Part shown: piece after piece, positions 8,785 to 16,636 of the stretch
How positions within the stretch are numbered: the stretch's first letter is position 1
Layout of the letters: each line of letters opens with the position of its first letter
Assembly: GCF_000988205.1 (NCBI RefSeq)
Contig: NZ_LAYQ01000024.1
Coordinates: 1 to 54,565 of the forward strand
Direction: 5' to 3'
DNA from: Corynebacterium minutissimum
GTDB taxonomy: Bacteria > Actinomycetota > Actinomycetes > Mycobacteriales > Mycobacteriaceae
Length of the DNA stretch: 54,565 nucleotides
The notes under the pieces: model-generated
Told to the model about the DNA's origin: nothing
The model's input: only the letters and a program-made list of their open reading frames with translations
The model's database searches: none
Program-made: the position numbers and the translations under genes

Positions 8785-8914
8785 CATGGTTCTACTCAGA
8801 TGGTTCTGGTCAGAAGGTTTGTTTGGGTGCAAATAAACCTTCTTTGGGTGCATAGATGGTTTACTTGGGGGTAAACGAACCTTTTGACACGAACCATCTC
8901 ACTTGAACCATGTG
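8785..8914. repeat. Array of about eight direct and inverted decamers
   Basis: Words related to AGATGGTTC or its complement GAACCATCT recur about every 10-20 bp in both orientations: ATGGTTCT, AGATGGTTCT, AGAAGGTTT, AAACCTTCT, AGATGGTTT, GAACCTTTT, GAACCATCT, GAACCATGTG. The last is the same word seen in the cluster at 2940-3047. The array lies between the convergent cyclase and regulator genes. The role is unknown. Confidence 0.6.
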
Positions 8915-8956
8915 GGCTGGATTGTTTCGCGCGGGTGGAACCGGCTAACAGGAGCG

Positions 8957-8976
8957 GAGGCCTTACCAGGGGCCTC
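8957..8976. terminator. Possible bidirectional terminator
   Basis: GAGGCC (8957-8962) and GGCCTC (8971-8976) form a short stem between convergent genes. There is no strong T-run on either side, so this is tentative. Confidence 0.4.
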
Positions 8977-8991
8977 GGAAACTAAAGGAAA

Positions 8992-9591
8992 CTAGAGCAC
9001 CCGGAGAATCGATTCCATCGCGCGCATCAAGTCCGCACGGCAGGCATCGGCGGCGGCCTCACGCTCGCCTTGCGCGATGAGGTGGGCCAAGTCGATGTTG
9101 GCTTGGACGTGATTATCGTGAATCTGCGGGTAGCGTTCCAGCGTCAACAAGAAGGTCAAGCGCATCCGCGCCAGCAGGTGCGACATGGAGCGGTCCAGCG
9201 TCGGCGAGCCCAAGCCAGCGACCAACTGCCGGTGGAAGCGCTGGTTGATGAGGGGGCGGGGTGCGTCGGAAAGCACGGCGGATTCGGTCAGCCGCACCAG
9301 CTCGCCTGGGTCTTCGAAGGTGGCATAGCGCGCCGCGGCCGGCTCGATGGCAGCGCGCGCAAAGTACAGATCGCGCACGAAATCGGCATCAGGGGTGGCG
9401 ATGAACACGCCCCTGTGTGGGATGCGCTCCACGATGCGCTCGGAAGCGAGCATGGCGAAAGACTCCCGCAAGGTGTTGCGGGAGCATTCGAAGCGCTCGG
9501 CGGCGCGGACCTCGCTGAGCTGATGTCCGGGCATGTACTCGCCTTCGGAGATGGCGGCGCGAAGCGCGGAGGCGACGGAATCTGCAAGCAT
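8992..9591 (-). CDS. GntR family regulator (FCD subfamily) of the 5-oxoproline locus
   Basis: 199 residues from ATG 9591; a TTG at 9621 would add ten residues and overlap the stop of the upstream gene. The N-terminal winged helix includes GHQLSEVRAAERF and CSRNTLRESFAML. The C-terminal half is a helical FCD-type ligand domain (DLYFARAAIEPAAARYA, RFHRQLVAGLG). It is the last gene of the leftward pxpA-pxpBC-biotin carboxylase cluster, and takes the place of the IclR-type KipR found in Bacillus. It probably binds the palindromes at 6649 and 13784 and responds to 5-oxoproline or a related acid; both points are inferred. Confidence 0.85.
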   Translation of the reverse strand: MLADSVASALRAAISEGEYMPGHQLSEVRAAERFECSRNTLRESFAMLASERIVERIPHRGVFIATPDADFVRDLYFARAAIEPAAARYATFEDPGELVRLTESAVLSDAPRPLINQRFHRQLVAGLGSPTLDRSMSHLLARMRLTFLLTLERYPQIHDNHVQANIDLAHLIAQGEREAAADACRADLMRAMESILRVL

Positions 9592-9613
9592 GCGACTTAC
9601 AGTAGCCCGCCGC

Positions 9614-11419
9614 TTAAGCAATCGTGGCGATCACCGCGCCCGGTTCCAGCCTGGATCCTTCCTTCGCCACGCGGCTCAGCTTTCCGGCAGACGGGGCCTT
9701 GACCGCGGATTCCATCTTCATGGCCTCAATCGTGGCGATGGCCTGGCCTTCTTCGACGGCCTCGCCGTCCGCCACGTTCCACGCCACGAGGTTGGCCTCG
9801 TAGGGGCAGGTCACTTCGTTACCGTTGGCGCTGGCACCGGAGGCCGCGCTTGCCGACGCCCCCTTCACCGGCCCCTGCGACAACATATCGGTGGGGAAGC
9901 CCACGCTGACCAGCTTGCCGTCGATCTCCAGCGCCACGCGGGTGCGCTGCGCATAGATGGCCTCGACGGGGACCGTTGTGCTCGTGGCCTCCGCGGAAGG
10001 GCGGTAGTTGTGGTCGAGCCAGTCGGTGTAAATGCCGGCCGCGGCATCGGCGTCGCCATGGTCCACGAGGACCTGGGAGGAGACCATATCGCGGTGGAAG
10101 GGCAGCACGGTGCGTACACCTTCGATGTCGAATTCCTTCAACGCCTGCTGCGCGCGCTTCAGCGCGATCTCCCGGGTCGGGCCCCAGACCAGGAGCTTGG
10201 CCACGAGCGAGTCATAGTAGGGCGGGACGATGGAACCGGAGCGCACGCCCGAATCCACGCGGATGCCAGGACCCGTCGGCGGCTCGAAGCGCACGATGGT
10301 GCCGGGGCACGGCGCGAAGCCGTTGAGGATGTCCTCGGCGTTAATGCGGAATTCGAAGGCGTGGCCGTTCATCTCAGGGTCTGAAGCGTCTGAAGCGTGC
10401 GCTTCAGACGTGGAATCAGACGGTGAATCGGACGCGGGAGCGTCAGATAGGAAAGACAAGGGTTCGCCGGAGGCGATGCGGAACTGCTCCGCAATGATGT
10501 CCACGCCCGTGACCATCTCGGTCACCGGGTGCTCCACCTGCACGCGGGTATTGACCTCGAGGAAGGAGATCGTGCCATCCTCGGAGACGATGTACTCGAC
10601 GGTGCCGGCACCGGTGTAGCCGACCTTCGCGCAGATGGCGCGGGCGCCTTCGTGGATGCCGGTGCGCTGCTCGTCGCTAAGCGCAGGCGCCGGGGCCTCC
10701 TCGATGAGCTTCTGGAAGCGGCGCTGCGTGGAGCAATCGCGGGTGCCTAGCACGGCGACGTTGCCGTGCGTATCGGCCAGAATCTGCGCCTCCACGTGGC
10801 GCGGGTGAGTGAGGAACTTCTCCACGTAACATTCCGCACGCCCGAAAGCCTCCTTGGCCTCGCGGCCGGCGGAGTTGAAGGCGGCCTCGATGTCCTCGAG
10901 GTTCTCCACCACCTTGAGGCCGCGTCCGCCGCCGCCATAAGCCGCCTTGATGGCGATGGGCAGGCCGTGCTCCTCAGCGAAGGCGCGGGCCTCCTGCCAG
11001 TCATCGATGGGATCGGAGGTACCCGGTGCCAGCGGAGCGCCGACCTCCTCGGCCACGCGGCGCGCGGCAATCTTGTCACCGAGCAGCTCGATGGACTCCG
11101 GCGACGGGCCAATCCATGTCAGGCCGGCCTCCGCCACGGTGCGGGCAAAGTCGGCGTTCTCCGAGAGGAAGCCGTAACCGGGGTGGATGGCGTCAGCACC
11201 GGCGCGCACGGCGATATCGAGGAGCGCCGGGATGTTCATGTAGGTATCCGCCGCGGAGTTGCCGGGAAGCGCATAAGCTTCGTCAGCCACCTGGGTGTGC
11301 AGGGCGCCGGCATCGGCTTCGGAGTAAATCGCGATGGAGCGGATGCCCAGGTCACGCGCGGTGCGGGCAATACGGACGGCGATCTCGCCGCGGTTAGCAA
11401 TAAGGACTGCAGAGATCAT
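9614..11419 (-). CDS. Biotin carboxylase fused to biotin carboxyl carrier domain
   Basis: 601 residues. Biotin carboxylase occupies 1 to about 460 (ATP-grasp loop AYGGGGRGLK at 160-169, catalytic EVNTRVQVEH near 288-297). The carrier domain is C-terminal with the biotinyl lysine K568 in AMKM. The layout is that of actinobacterial acyl-CoA carboxylase alpha subunits, yet no acyl-CoA carboxyltransferase beta subunit is nearby. The upstream neighbour pxpBC is related to the carboxyltransferase half of urea carboxylase, so a joint reaction is possible. A Ser/Ala/Asp-rich insertion at about 323-351 interrupts the conserved region and is encoded by DNA with a perfect inverted repeat (10387-10410). 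AAAGGAA precedes the ATG. Part of the pxp operon. Confidence 0.88.
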   Translation of the reverse strand: MISAVLIANRGEIAVRIARTARDLGIRSIAIYSEADAGALHTQVADEAYALPGNSAADTYMNIPALLDIAVRAGADAIHPGYGFLSENADFARTVAEAGLTWIGPSPESIELLGDKIAARRVAEEVGAPLAPGTSDPIDDWQEARAFAEEHGLPIAIKAAYGGGGRGLKVVENLEDIEAAFNSAGREAKEAFGRAECYVEKFLTHPRHVEAQILADTHGNVAVLGTRDCSTQRRFQKLIEEAPAPALSDEQRTGIHEGARAICAKVGYTGAGTVEYIVSEDGTISFLEVNTRVQVEHPVTEMVTGVDIIAEQFRIASGEPLSFLSDAPASDSPSDSTSEAHASDASDPEMNGHAFEFRINAEDILNGFAPCPGTIVRFEPPTGPGIRVDSGVRSGSIVPPYYDSLVAKLLVWGPTREIALKRAQQALKEFDIEGVRTVLPFHRDMVSSQVLVDHGDADAAAGIYTDWLDHNYRPSAEATSTTVPVEAIYAQRTRVALEIDGKLVSVGFPTDMLSQGPVKGASASAASGASANGNEVTCPYEANLVAWNVADGEAVEEGQAIATIEAMKMESAVKAPSAGKLSRVAKEGSRLEPGAVIATIA

Positions 11420-11443
11420 GGGTGGGTGTTCCTTTACTAGTGG

Positions 11444-12991
11444 TTAAGCGAGTTCAAAGCGGACCGTCGCTCCCGGCGGGAGCTGCGCGGCAATATCAAT
11501 ATCTTCTTCAAGGACAGTGGCGATGACCGGGTAGCCACCGGTCACGGCGTGATCGCGGAGGAAAATCACGGGCTCACCACTCGGCGGGACCTGGACCGAA
11601 CCGGCAACCATGCCCTCCGAGGGCAGCTCGCCCTCGCGGGCGCGGCTCAACGCTACGGATCCCTCCGGGCCGACCAGGCGAACGCCCACGCGGTTGGATT
11701 GCGCGGTCACAGTCCACTCCGTGGCCAGGAAGGTCTCCAGGCTCTCGGGAGTAAACCAGTCATCGCGCGGGCCGAGCACGCAACGCAGCACGCCCTCGGT
11801 CTGTCCGTGCGCGCCTTCGCGAACGCGCATCGGGTTACTTAGCTGCGCATCAGTCATCGCGGTGGAGCGGGGGAGGACACCAATGACATCGCCCAGCCGC
11901 ACTGGCGCAGGCCCCAGCCCGGAGAGCACATCGGTGGAGGCCGAGCCCAGCTCTGCATCCGCGACGATGCCGCCGCGGATAGCGATGTAGTTGCGCAGGC
12001 CCACCGTCGCGGGATCCACGGTCACCGTTGAGCCAGCGGTGACGAGCACCGGGCGCGCGAGGTGCACCGGCATATCGTCCAGCAGGACGCGGGATTGGGC
12101 GCCGGTGACGCACACGACGGCGTCGGTCAGCGCGCGCAGGCGAATGCCGCCGATATTCTCTAGCACGGTGGCTCCGCGCGGATTACCCACCGCGACATTG
12201 GCCGTGGCGGCCGCTGCCAGGTCGGCAGCGCCCGAGGGCGTGACACCCAAGTTGCCGCGGCCCGGGCGGCCCTGATCCTGGAAGAGGGTGAGTAGGCCGG
12301 CATCGAGGACTTCCAAGCGCGGCAGGCGTGCCGGTGTACGGCGGCCAAAAGGCGTAGTGGACACCACGTCTGGCAGTGAGCTCACCGCACGGTAGCGCAC
12401 GCGGTCACCGGGCTGCACCAGCGCTGGCGGGTGGGCATCGGATTCCCACATCGGGGTCGAGGTGGTGCCCAGCAGCTGCCAGCCGCCGGGGGAGACGCGC
12501 GGGTAGACAGCGGAGAAACCGCCAGCAATACCCACGGCACCCGCCGGCACCGCGGTGCGCGGGGTGGCGCGGCGCTCGATGTTGAAGTTTTGCGCCGGGT
12601 CCGCCGGGGTGCAATAGGTAAAGCCTGGCGCGAATCCGCCGAAGGCGGCGAGCCACTCGGTAGACGTGTGCCAGTCAATGAGGCCTTCGCGCGACATCCC
12701 CATCAACTCGGCGGCCTCATCGAGGTCCTCGCCGTCATAGAGAACGTCGATTTCCACAAAGCGCGGATCCTCGCCCGCCTGCGCGGTGGGGTGGAAGTCC
12801 TGGAGCTTCTCAGCGGCTGCGGCGGCGGAGTTCGGCGTGGCAAAGGTCAACAGCAGGGTGGTGGCAGCAGCAATCGCGTCGACTTGGTCCTTGAGCGGAT
12901 TAGCGTCGAGGGCCGCATGCCACGCCATGACCTGCGACAAGTCCTCCAGCTCTACGAGCAGCGCGCGCGTTCCTACGGGGTGAATATGCAT
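11444..12991 (-). CDS. pxpBC: 5-oxoprolinase subunits B and C, fused (KipI-KipA)
   Basis: 515 residues. The KipI/PxpB domain covers 1 to about 210 (AAFGGFAPGFTYC, VPAGAVGIAGGFSAVYP) and the KipA/PxpC domain about 225-515 (LEVLDAGLLTLFQDQGRPG, LGVTPSGAAD). With PxpA these form the ATP-dependent bacterial 5-oxoprolinase that opens 5-oxoproline to glutamate. The same two domains form the carboxyltransferase of urea carboxylase. Fusion of B and C into one chain is common in bacteria. The ATG shares one base with the pxpA stop (TGATG), which implies coupled translation. Confidence 0.92.
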   Translation of the reverse strand: MHIHPVGTRALLVELEDLSQVMAWHAALDANPLKDQVDAIAAATTLLLTFATPNSAAAAAEKLQDFHPTAQAGEDPRFVEIDVLYDGEDLDEAAELMGMSREGLIDWHTSTEWLAAFGGFAPGFTYCTPADPAQNFNIERRATPRTAVPAGAVGIAGGFSAVYPRVSPGGWQLLGTTSTPMWESDAHPPALVQPGDRVRYRAVSSLPDVVSTTPFGRRTPARLPRLEVLDAGLLTLFQDQGRPGRGNLGVTPSGAADLAAAATANVAVGNPRGATVLENIGGIRLRALTDAVVCVTGAQSRVLLDDMPVHLARPVLVTAGSTVTVDPATVGLRNYIAIRGGIVADAELGSASTDVLSGLGPAPVRLGDVIGVLPRSTAMTDAQLSNPMRVREGAHGQTEGVLRCVLGPRDDWFTPESLETFLATEWTVTAQSNRVGVRLVGPEGSVALSRAREGELPSEGMVAGSVQVPPSGEPVIFLRDHAVTGGYPVIATVLEEDIDIAAQLPPGATVRFELA

Positions 12992-13752
12992 CAGATAGCG
13001 CTCCGAATCTCAATCCCGCGCGCCTGCAGTTCCTTGACCACACCGCGCAGCAGCTGCACCGCGCCGGGCGAATCACCGTGCGTGCACACCGACTGGGCAT
13101 CCACGTTGAGCACGGAGCCATCGATGGCGGTGATGGATCCGGTCTCAGCGACTTCGAGCACGCGCTTGACGACGTCCCCCTCATCACCCATCACCGCATT
13201 CGCCTCTCGCCGTGAGACGAGCGTGCCATCGGGGTTGTAGTTGCGGTCGGCGAAGGCCTCACGGATGACGGTGAGTCCTTTCTTCTCAGCGATGTCGACC
13301 GCGACGCCGCCGGGTAGCAGCATGACGGGCAGATCACCGAAGGCCTTGATGCCGTCGATAACGGCGTGGGCCTGGGCCTCGTGGTGGACGATGGTGTTGT
13401 ACATCGCGCCGTGCGGCTTGACGTAGGCAACGCGGGTGCCGTTGGCCTGGGCCAGGGCCTGGAGGGCACCGATTTGGTAGGTGACTTCGTCGGCAAGCTC
13501 GGCAGGATCGTAATCGATGAAGCGGCGCCCGAAGGCTGCTGGGTCGTTATAGCCCACGTGCGCGCCGACGGTGACGCCTGCCTCAGCCGCCGCCTTGAGG
13601 GTGCCCGCGATGGAGTGCGGGTCGCCGGCGTGGAAGCCTGTGGCGACGTTGGCGGAGGAGACGAGCTGGAGCATCGCGGCGTCATCGGCCACGGGGTTGC
13701 CGGCGGTGGTTTCGCCGAGGTCAGCGTTGAGGTCTATGTGCAGCGTGCTCAT
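12991..13752 (-). CDS. pxpA: 5-oxoprolinase subunit A (LamB/YcsF family)
   Basis: 253 residues, the full family length. The N-terminal DLNADLGE, the GFHAGDP block and VCTHGDSPGAVQL near the C-terminus are the family signatures. It is first in the leftward operon with pxpBC, biotin carboxylase and the GntR gene. AGGAGG precedes the ATG. Its promoter carries the palindrome at 13784-13796, shared with the opposite arm. Cytoplasmic; it works with PxpBC to hydrolyse 5-oxoproline using ATP. Confidence 0.95.
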   Translation of the reverse strand: MSTLHIDLNADLGETTAGNPVADDAAMLQLVSSANVATGFHAGDPHSIAGTLKAAAEAGVTVGAHVGYNDPAAFGRRFIDYDPAELADEVTYQIGALQALAQANGTRVAYVKPHGAMYNTIVHHEAQAHAVIDGIKAFGDLPVMLLPGGVAVDIAEKKGLTVIREAFADRNYNPDGTLVSRREANAVMGDEGDVVKRVLEVAETGSITAIDGSVLNVDAQSVCTHGDSPGAVQLLRGVVKELQARGIEIRSAI

Positions 13753-13783
13753 GACAGGAGGACACCTCTTCTATAGTTCTCGA

Positions 13784-13796
13784 ATTGTTGAACAAT
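13784..13796. promoter_or_regulatory. Palindromic operator before pxpA
   Basis: ATTGTTGAACAAT is a perfect 6-1-6 palindrome 32 bp upstream of the pxpA ATG. The same sequence less its last base is at 6649-6660 before the transporter gene. It is probably bound by the GntR regulator of the cluster. Confidence 0.7.
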
Positions 13797-13873
13797 CTAT
13801 GGGTGCCTAGTGTAGTCCGCATCACGTCAGTTTGTGAAGTGTGTCCCGTAACTGCGTTGTGGGGGTAAGTGAA

Positions 13874-13912
13874 AGCGCCCCCGTGCCACAGGTTCTGTGG
13901 CGCGGAGGCGCT
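13874..13912 (-). terminator. Terminator after exported paralogue A
   Basis: A long, nearly perfect stem pairs AGCGCC...GTGCCACAG with CTGTGGC...GGAGGCGCT around a 3-nt loop. It lies downstream of the leftward gene that ends at 13947. Confidence 0.75.
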
Positions 13913-13946
13913 GGTATTAGGTGCCTGTGCAACAGGCGTTAAAGAC

Positions 13947-14546
13947 TTAGAGCTTCAGGGCGTTCTTGACGAACGGGAAGGCAGCTGCGATGACGGCGAG
14001 AACGCCGGCAACGATAGCAGCGATGCCGAGCGGGGTCGGCTTGTTGTCCTCGGAAGAGAGCTCATCCTTAACGGAGCTCTTCTTGTCCTTATTCTTGTCC
14101 TTGTCCTGCTCGTTCTTGTCCTTGTTGTCCTTGTCCTTGTCCTGCTCGTTCTTGTCCTTGTCCTTGTCTTCGTCCTCGACAGGTGCAGGATCCTGGCGCT
14201 CGCCGTCGACGATATCGAAGTCGACCTTGCCCGGGCCGCCCTGGGAAGCGCCCCAATCGCCGAGGTCGATCGATTCGGAGTCGCACACTGCTGCGCCTTC
14301 CTTGGCCATTTGGAAGACATCGAAGCGGCTCAACGTGAGCTCTGCATTGTCGGTGGCCTGCCAGGCGAACTCGCTCACCTTCTTGAAGGTGTGGTCCTTG
14401 CCGTCAATTTTGACGGTGAACTCAGCCTTCGGGGTACCGCAGTTGGTAGTGGTGGCAGCTTCCTCAGCAGAGGCGACGGTGGTGCCAGCGAATACGAGAG
14501 AGCCAGTCAGGGTTGCGGCGAGCAGGCCGCGGGAGAAGTTATTCAT
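13947..14546 (-). CDS. Exported tail-family protein A (Asp/Lys-rich linker)
   Basis: 199 residues, no named family recognised. A Sec signal peptide spans 1-27 (cleavage after ASA). A small domain follows, with C36 and C88 probably disulfide-bonded and the HTFKKVSEFAWQATD block near 52-66. Residues 125-156 are a charged linker built from DKDKNEQ-like repeats. The last 36 residues (SSEDNKPTPLGIAAIVAGV...) form one hydrophobic helix. The neighbours at 14813, 15755 and 18299 share the tail; those at 14813 and 18299 also share the domain. Start chosen at 14546 (CTGGAGA upstream); a longer frame would put residues before the signal peptide. The tail has no LPXTG motif and no basic end. Probably anchored in the cell envelope; function unknown. 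Confidence 0.82.
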   Translation of the reverse strand: MNNFSRGLLAATLTGSLVFAGTTVASAEEAATTTNCGTPKAEFTVKIDGKDHTFKKVSEFAWQATDNAELTLSRFDVFQMAKEGAAVCDSESIDLGDWGASQGGPGKVDFDIVDGERQDPAPVEDEDKDKDKNEQDKDKDNKDKNEQDKDKNKDKKSSVKDELSSEDNKPTPLGIAAIVAGVLAVIAAAFPFVKNALKL

Positions 14547-14615
14547 GTTGTCTCCAGTAGAGATGAAATAGAAGTGAAAAATAGTGAATCGGAAAGGTTT
14601 TAGAACCAATCAGAT

Positions 14616-14629
14616 AACCGGTATCGGCT
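14616..14629. promoter_or_regulatory. Motif shared by paralogues A and B
   Basis: AACCGGTATCGGCT lies 70 bp upstream of the start of paralogue A and differs by one base from the palindrome AACCGGTATCGGTT before paralogue B (15571). A GAGTGTA word also follows in both places. Either a common operator or duplicated promoter sequence. Confidence 0.5.
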
Positions 14630-14737
14630 GAGGTAAGAGTGTAGGTCGCTCGTGCAGCGGATGTCGCAGCTTTGAATATAAATTTGACTATTTTTAATCT
14701 GCCCCTTAGCTAACGGGTGTTTTCCGGACATTGAAAA

Positions 14738-14772
14738 CACCCCCAATCACTTGAACGAAGTGATTGGGGGTG
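14738..14772 (-). terminator. Terminator after exported paralogue B
   Basis: CACCCCCAATCACTT (14738-14752) pairs perfectly with AAGTGATTGGGGGTG (14758-14772) around a 5-nt loop. It lies 40 bp past the stop of the leftward gene. Confidence 0.85.
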
Positions 14773-14812
14773 ACTAGTCAACGCCGAAGAAATGGCGTTT
14801 TAGTGCTTCAGG

Positions 14813-15508
14813 TTAGAACGGAAGCTTGATGCCCAGTGCGCGTGCAGCATTCGGGACGATTGCAGCCAGTGCGCCAAGGACGCCAATGACGATTGCTGCG
14901 ATGCCCAGGTCGGTCGGCTTGCCGTCCTCGGAGGATAGTGCATCCTTGATGCCATCAAAGGAGCTCTTGTCCTTGTTTTTATCCTTGTCGTCCTCGGACT
15001 CGTCACCGTCGCCGTTTTCGGAGTCTTCGTCGTCGCCGTTGTCAGCGTCGTCGCCGCCGTCGCCGCCCTCAGACTCGTCGTCGTTGTCAGCGTCATCGTC
15101 GCCGCCCTCGGACTCGTCGTCGTTGTCGGCGTCATCGTCGCCACCGGTGTTGCCGTCTGACTCATCGTCGCCGTCGGTCTCGTCATTGTCGGAACCGCCG
15201 CCATCGTTGCCGGTGCCCCAGTCGTCGATATCGATAGATTCAGCATCGCATACGTCTTCGCCATCCTTAGCCAGGTCGAAGATATCGGCGCGGCTTAGCT
15301 CAACCTTTTCATCGTCGGTGGCCTGCCACAGGAATTCGCTGACCTTCTTGAAGGTGTGCTCCTTGCCATCAACGGTGGCAGTGAACTCGGCCTTCGGGGA
15401 GCCGCAGTTGGTGGTGGCAGCTTCCTCAGCAGAGGCGGCGGTGGCCCCAGCGAATGCGAGTGAACTGGTCAGGGTTGCGGCAAGCAGGCCGCGAGAGAAG
15501 TTAGACAT
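14813..15508 (-). CDS. Exported tail-family protein B (acidic repeat linker)
   Basis: 231 residues, closest to paralogue A. Signal peptide 1-27 (cleavage after ASA), a two-cysteine domain (C35, C87) with the same HTFKKVSEF and WQATD blocks, then an extremely acidic linker (about 100-175) in which GGDDDADNDDESE is repeated. The tail reads LSSEDGKPTDLGIAAIVIGV and ends IKLPF. Such linkers may chelate cations or span the wall; that is inference. It has its own promoter region and a strong terminator, so it is probably a single-gene transcript. Confidence 0.82.
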   Translation of the reverse strand: MSNFSRGLLAATLTSSLAFAGATAASAEEAATTNCGSPKAEFTATVDGKEHTFKKVSEFLWQATDDEKVELSRADIFDLAKDGEDVCDAESIDIDDWGTGNDGGGSDNDETDGDDESDGNTGGDDDADNDDESEGGDDDADNDDESEGGDGGDDADNGDDEDSENGDGDESEDDKDKNKDKSSFDGIKDALSSEDGKPTDLGIAAIVIGVLGALAAIVPNAARALGIKLPF

Positions 15509-15570
15509 AAGTACTCCGAGAATAGGTAGAAGGTGAAAGGGTGATGGAAAGTGGAATGAATCATTCCGTT

Positions 15571-15584
15571 AACCGGTATCGGTT
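15571..15584. promoter_or_regulatory. Palindrome upstream of paralogue B
   Basis: AACCGGTATCGGTT is a 5-4-5 inverted repeat, 63 bp upstream of the start. A second palindrome, GGAATGAATCATTCC, lies at 15553-15567 closer to the gene. The first motif recurs with one change before paralogue A. Confidence 0.5.
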
Positions 15585-15674
15585 GGGTTCGGAGTGTAAC
15601 CCAGATCCCACGCGTGCGGCTGATGTAAGACGAAAAACCTTCGATTTTCGGGAGTACTCCCCATGAACACACAA

Positions 15675-15712
15675 AGGCACCCCCAATCCACGCGATGGTG
15701 GTGGGGGTGCCT
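15675..15712 (-). terminator. Terminator after exported paralogue C
   Basis: AGGCACCCCCA (15675-15685) and TGGGGGTGCCT pair around a short variable loop, 43 bp past the stop at 15755. Confidence 0.8.
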
Positions 15713-15754
15713 GTGCGCTTAACGACGTCCCTTAGGACGTTCAAGCTTCAGTGA

Positions 15755-16222
15755 TTAGAACGGAAGCTTGATGTTCAGAGCCTTAGCAGCGGCCGGAACG
15801 GCAGCAGCGATTGCGCCAAGGACGCCGAGGACGATGGCAGCGATGCCCAGATCGGTCGGCTTGCCTTCCTCGGAAGACAGCTTGGCCTTAATGTCGTCGA
15901 AGGAGCTCTTCTCCTTGTTGGTATCGCCCTTGCCTGGCTCCTTGTTGGTATCACCCTTGCCTGGCTGCTTGTCATTGCCCGGTTGCTTCTCGCCCTCGGT
16001 CTTGCCAGCGTTGTCGCCGGCCTCGCCCTCGGTCTTGCCAGCGTTGTCGCCCTCAGCCTCGCCGTTGACGGTGTCGTTGTTCTCGTTGGTGGTCAGTACG
16101 GCGTCAACGAGGTTGTCGCCGTTGAGCTCGGTGTTCTCCTCCGCGTTGGCGGCGGTGGCGCCAGCCAGTGCGAGGGAGCTCGCCAGAGCGGCAGCGGTGA
16201 GGTTGCGGGAAATGCGCTTCAT
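15755..16222 (-). CDS. Exported tail-family protein C (short, no cysteine domain)
   Basis: 155 residues. Signal peptide 1-27 (cleavage after ANA). The two-cysteine domain of paralogues A, B and D is missing. Instead a low-complexity stretch contains two GDNAGKTEGE units and two PGKGDTNKE units. The tail (LSSEEGKPTDLGIAAIVLGV to IKLPF) is nearly identical to that of B. AGGAGAAATAAT precedes the ATG. It may be a minimal member of the family or one that lost its domain. No function can be assigned. Confidence 0.8.
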   Translation of the reverse strand: MKRISRNLTAAALASSLALAGATAANAEENTELNGDNLVDAVLTTNENNDTVNGEAEGDNAGKTEGEAGDNAGKTEGEKQPGNDKQPGKGDTNKEPGKGDTNKEKSSFDDIKAKLSSEEGKPTDLGIAAIVLGVLGAIAAAVPAAAKALNIKLPF

Positions 16223-16636
16223 ATTATTTCTCCTGGGAATAGATCGGGGACGTCTTATGAAAGTGAAAAGCCGTCATCAGGCGATGTTCGTTATCGCTTA
16301 CTGAATTCGACCTCCCACATGCTAACGAAGGCCGGAAAAGGATTGGTCAAACTGTGAAAGGTTATATGGGTATTCCATGACAGCTGCCAAGGGCTTATCA
16401 GCGCGCAATAATGTTTGCTGGCGCGGTTATGGCGCTACAAAAACGCGAAAAAGACTGTATGGCGGTGGTGCGGTCGGAGAGAAGGCGTGGGGTAGGTGCT
16501 GAGGATGTTGACAGGCGTTACACAGGGGATCTGTGAAAGTCTCCGGCGGCGGAGAGTGCATTTATTGAGTGAAGCGCAACATATCGCCGTATTGTTATGA
16601 GAGAATTCACACACGTGATATCCCTAAGGAGAACTC
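16223..16636. other. Divergent intergenic region (paralogue C / binding lipoprotein)
   Basis: 414 bp between divergent genes must hold two promoters. No clear operator palindrome was identified. AAGGAGA lies just before the ATG at 16637, and an AT-rich stretch at 16578-16605 may contain the rightward -10 region. Confidence 0.4.

Noticed and set aside
14089..14200. Repeated short units in paralogue A as a CRISPR array
   Set aside because: The repeats encode DKDKNEQ in frame and have no unique spacers.
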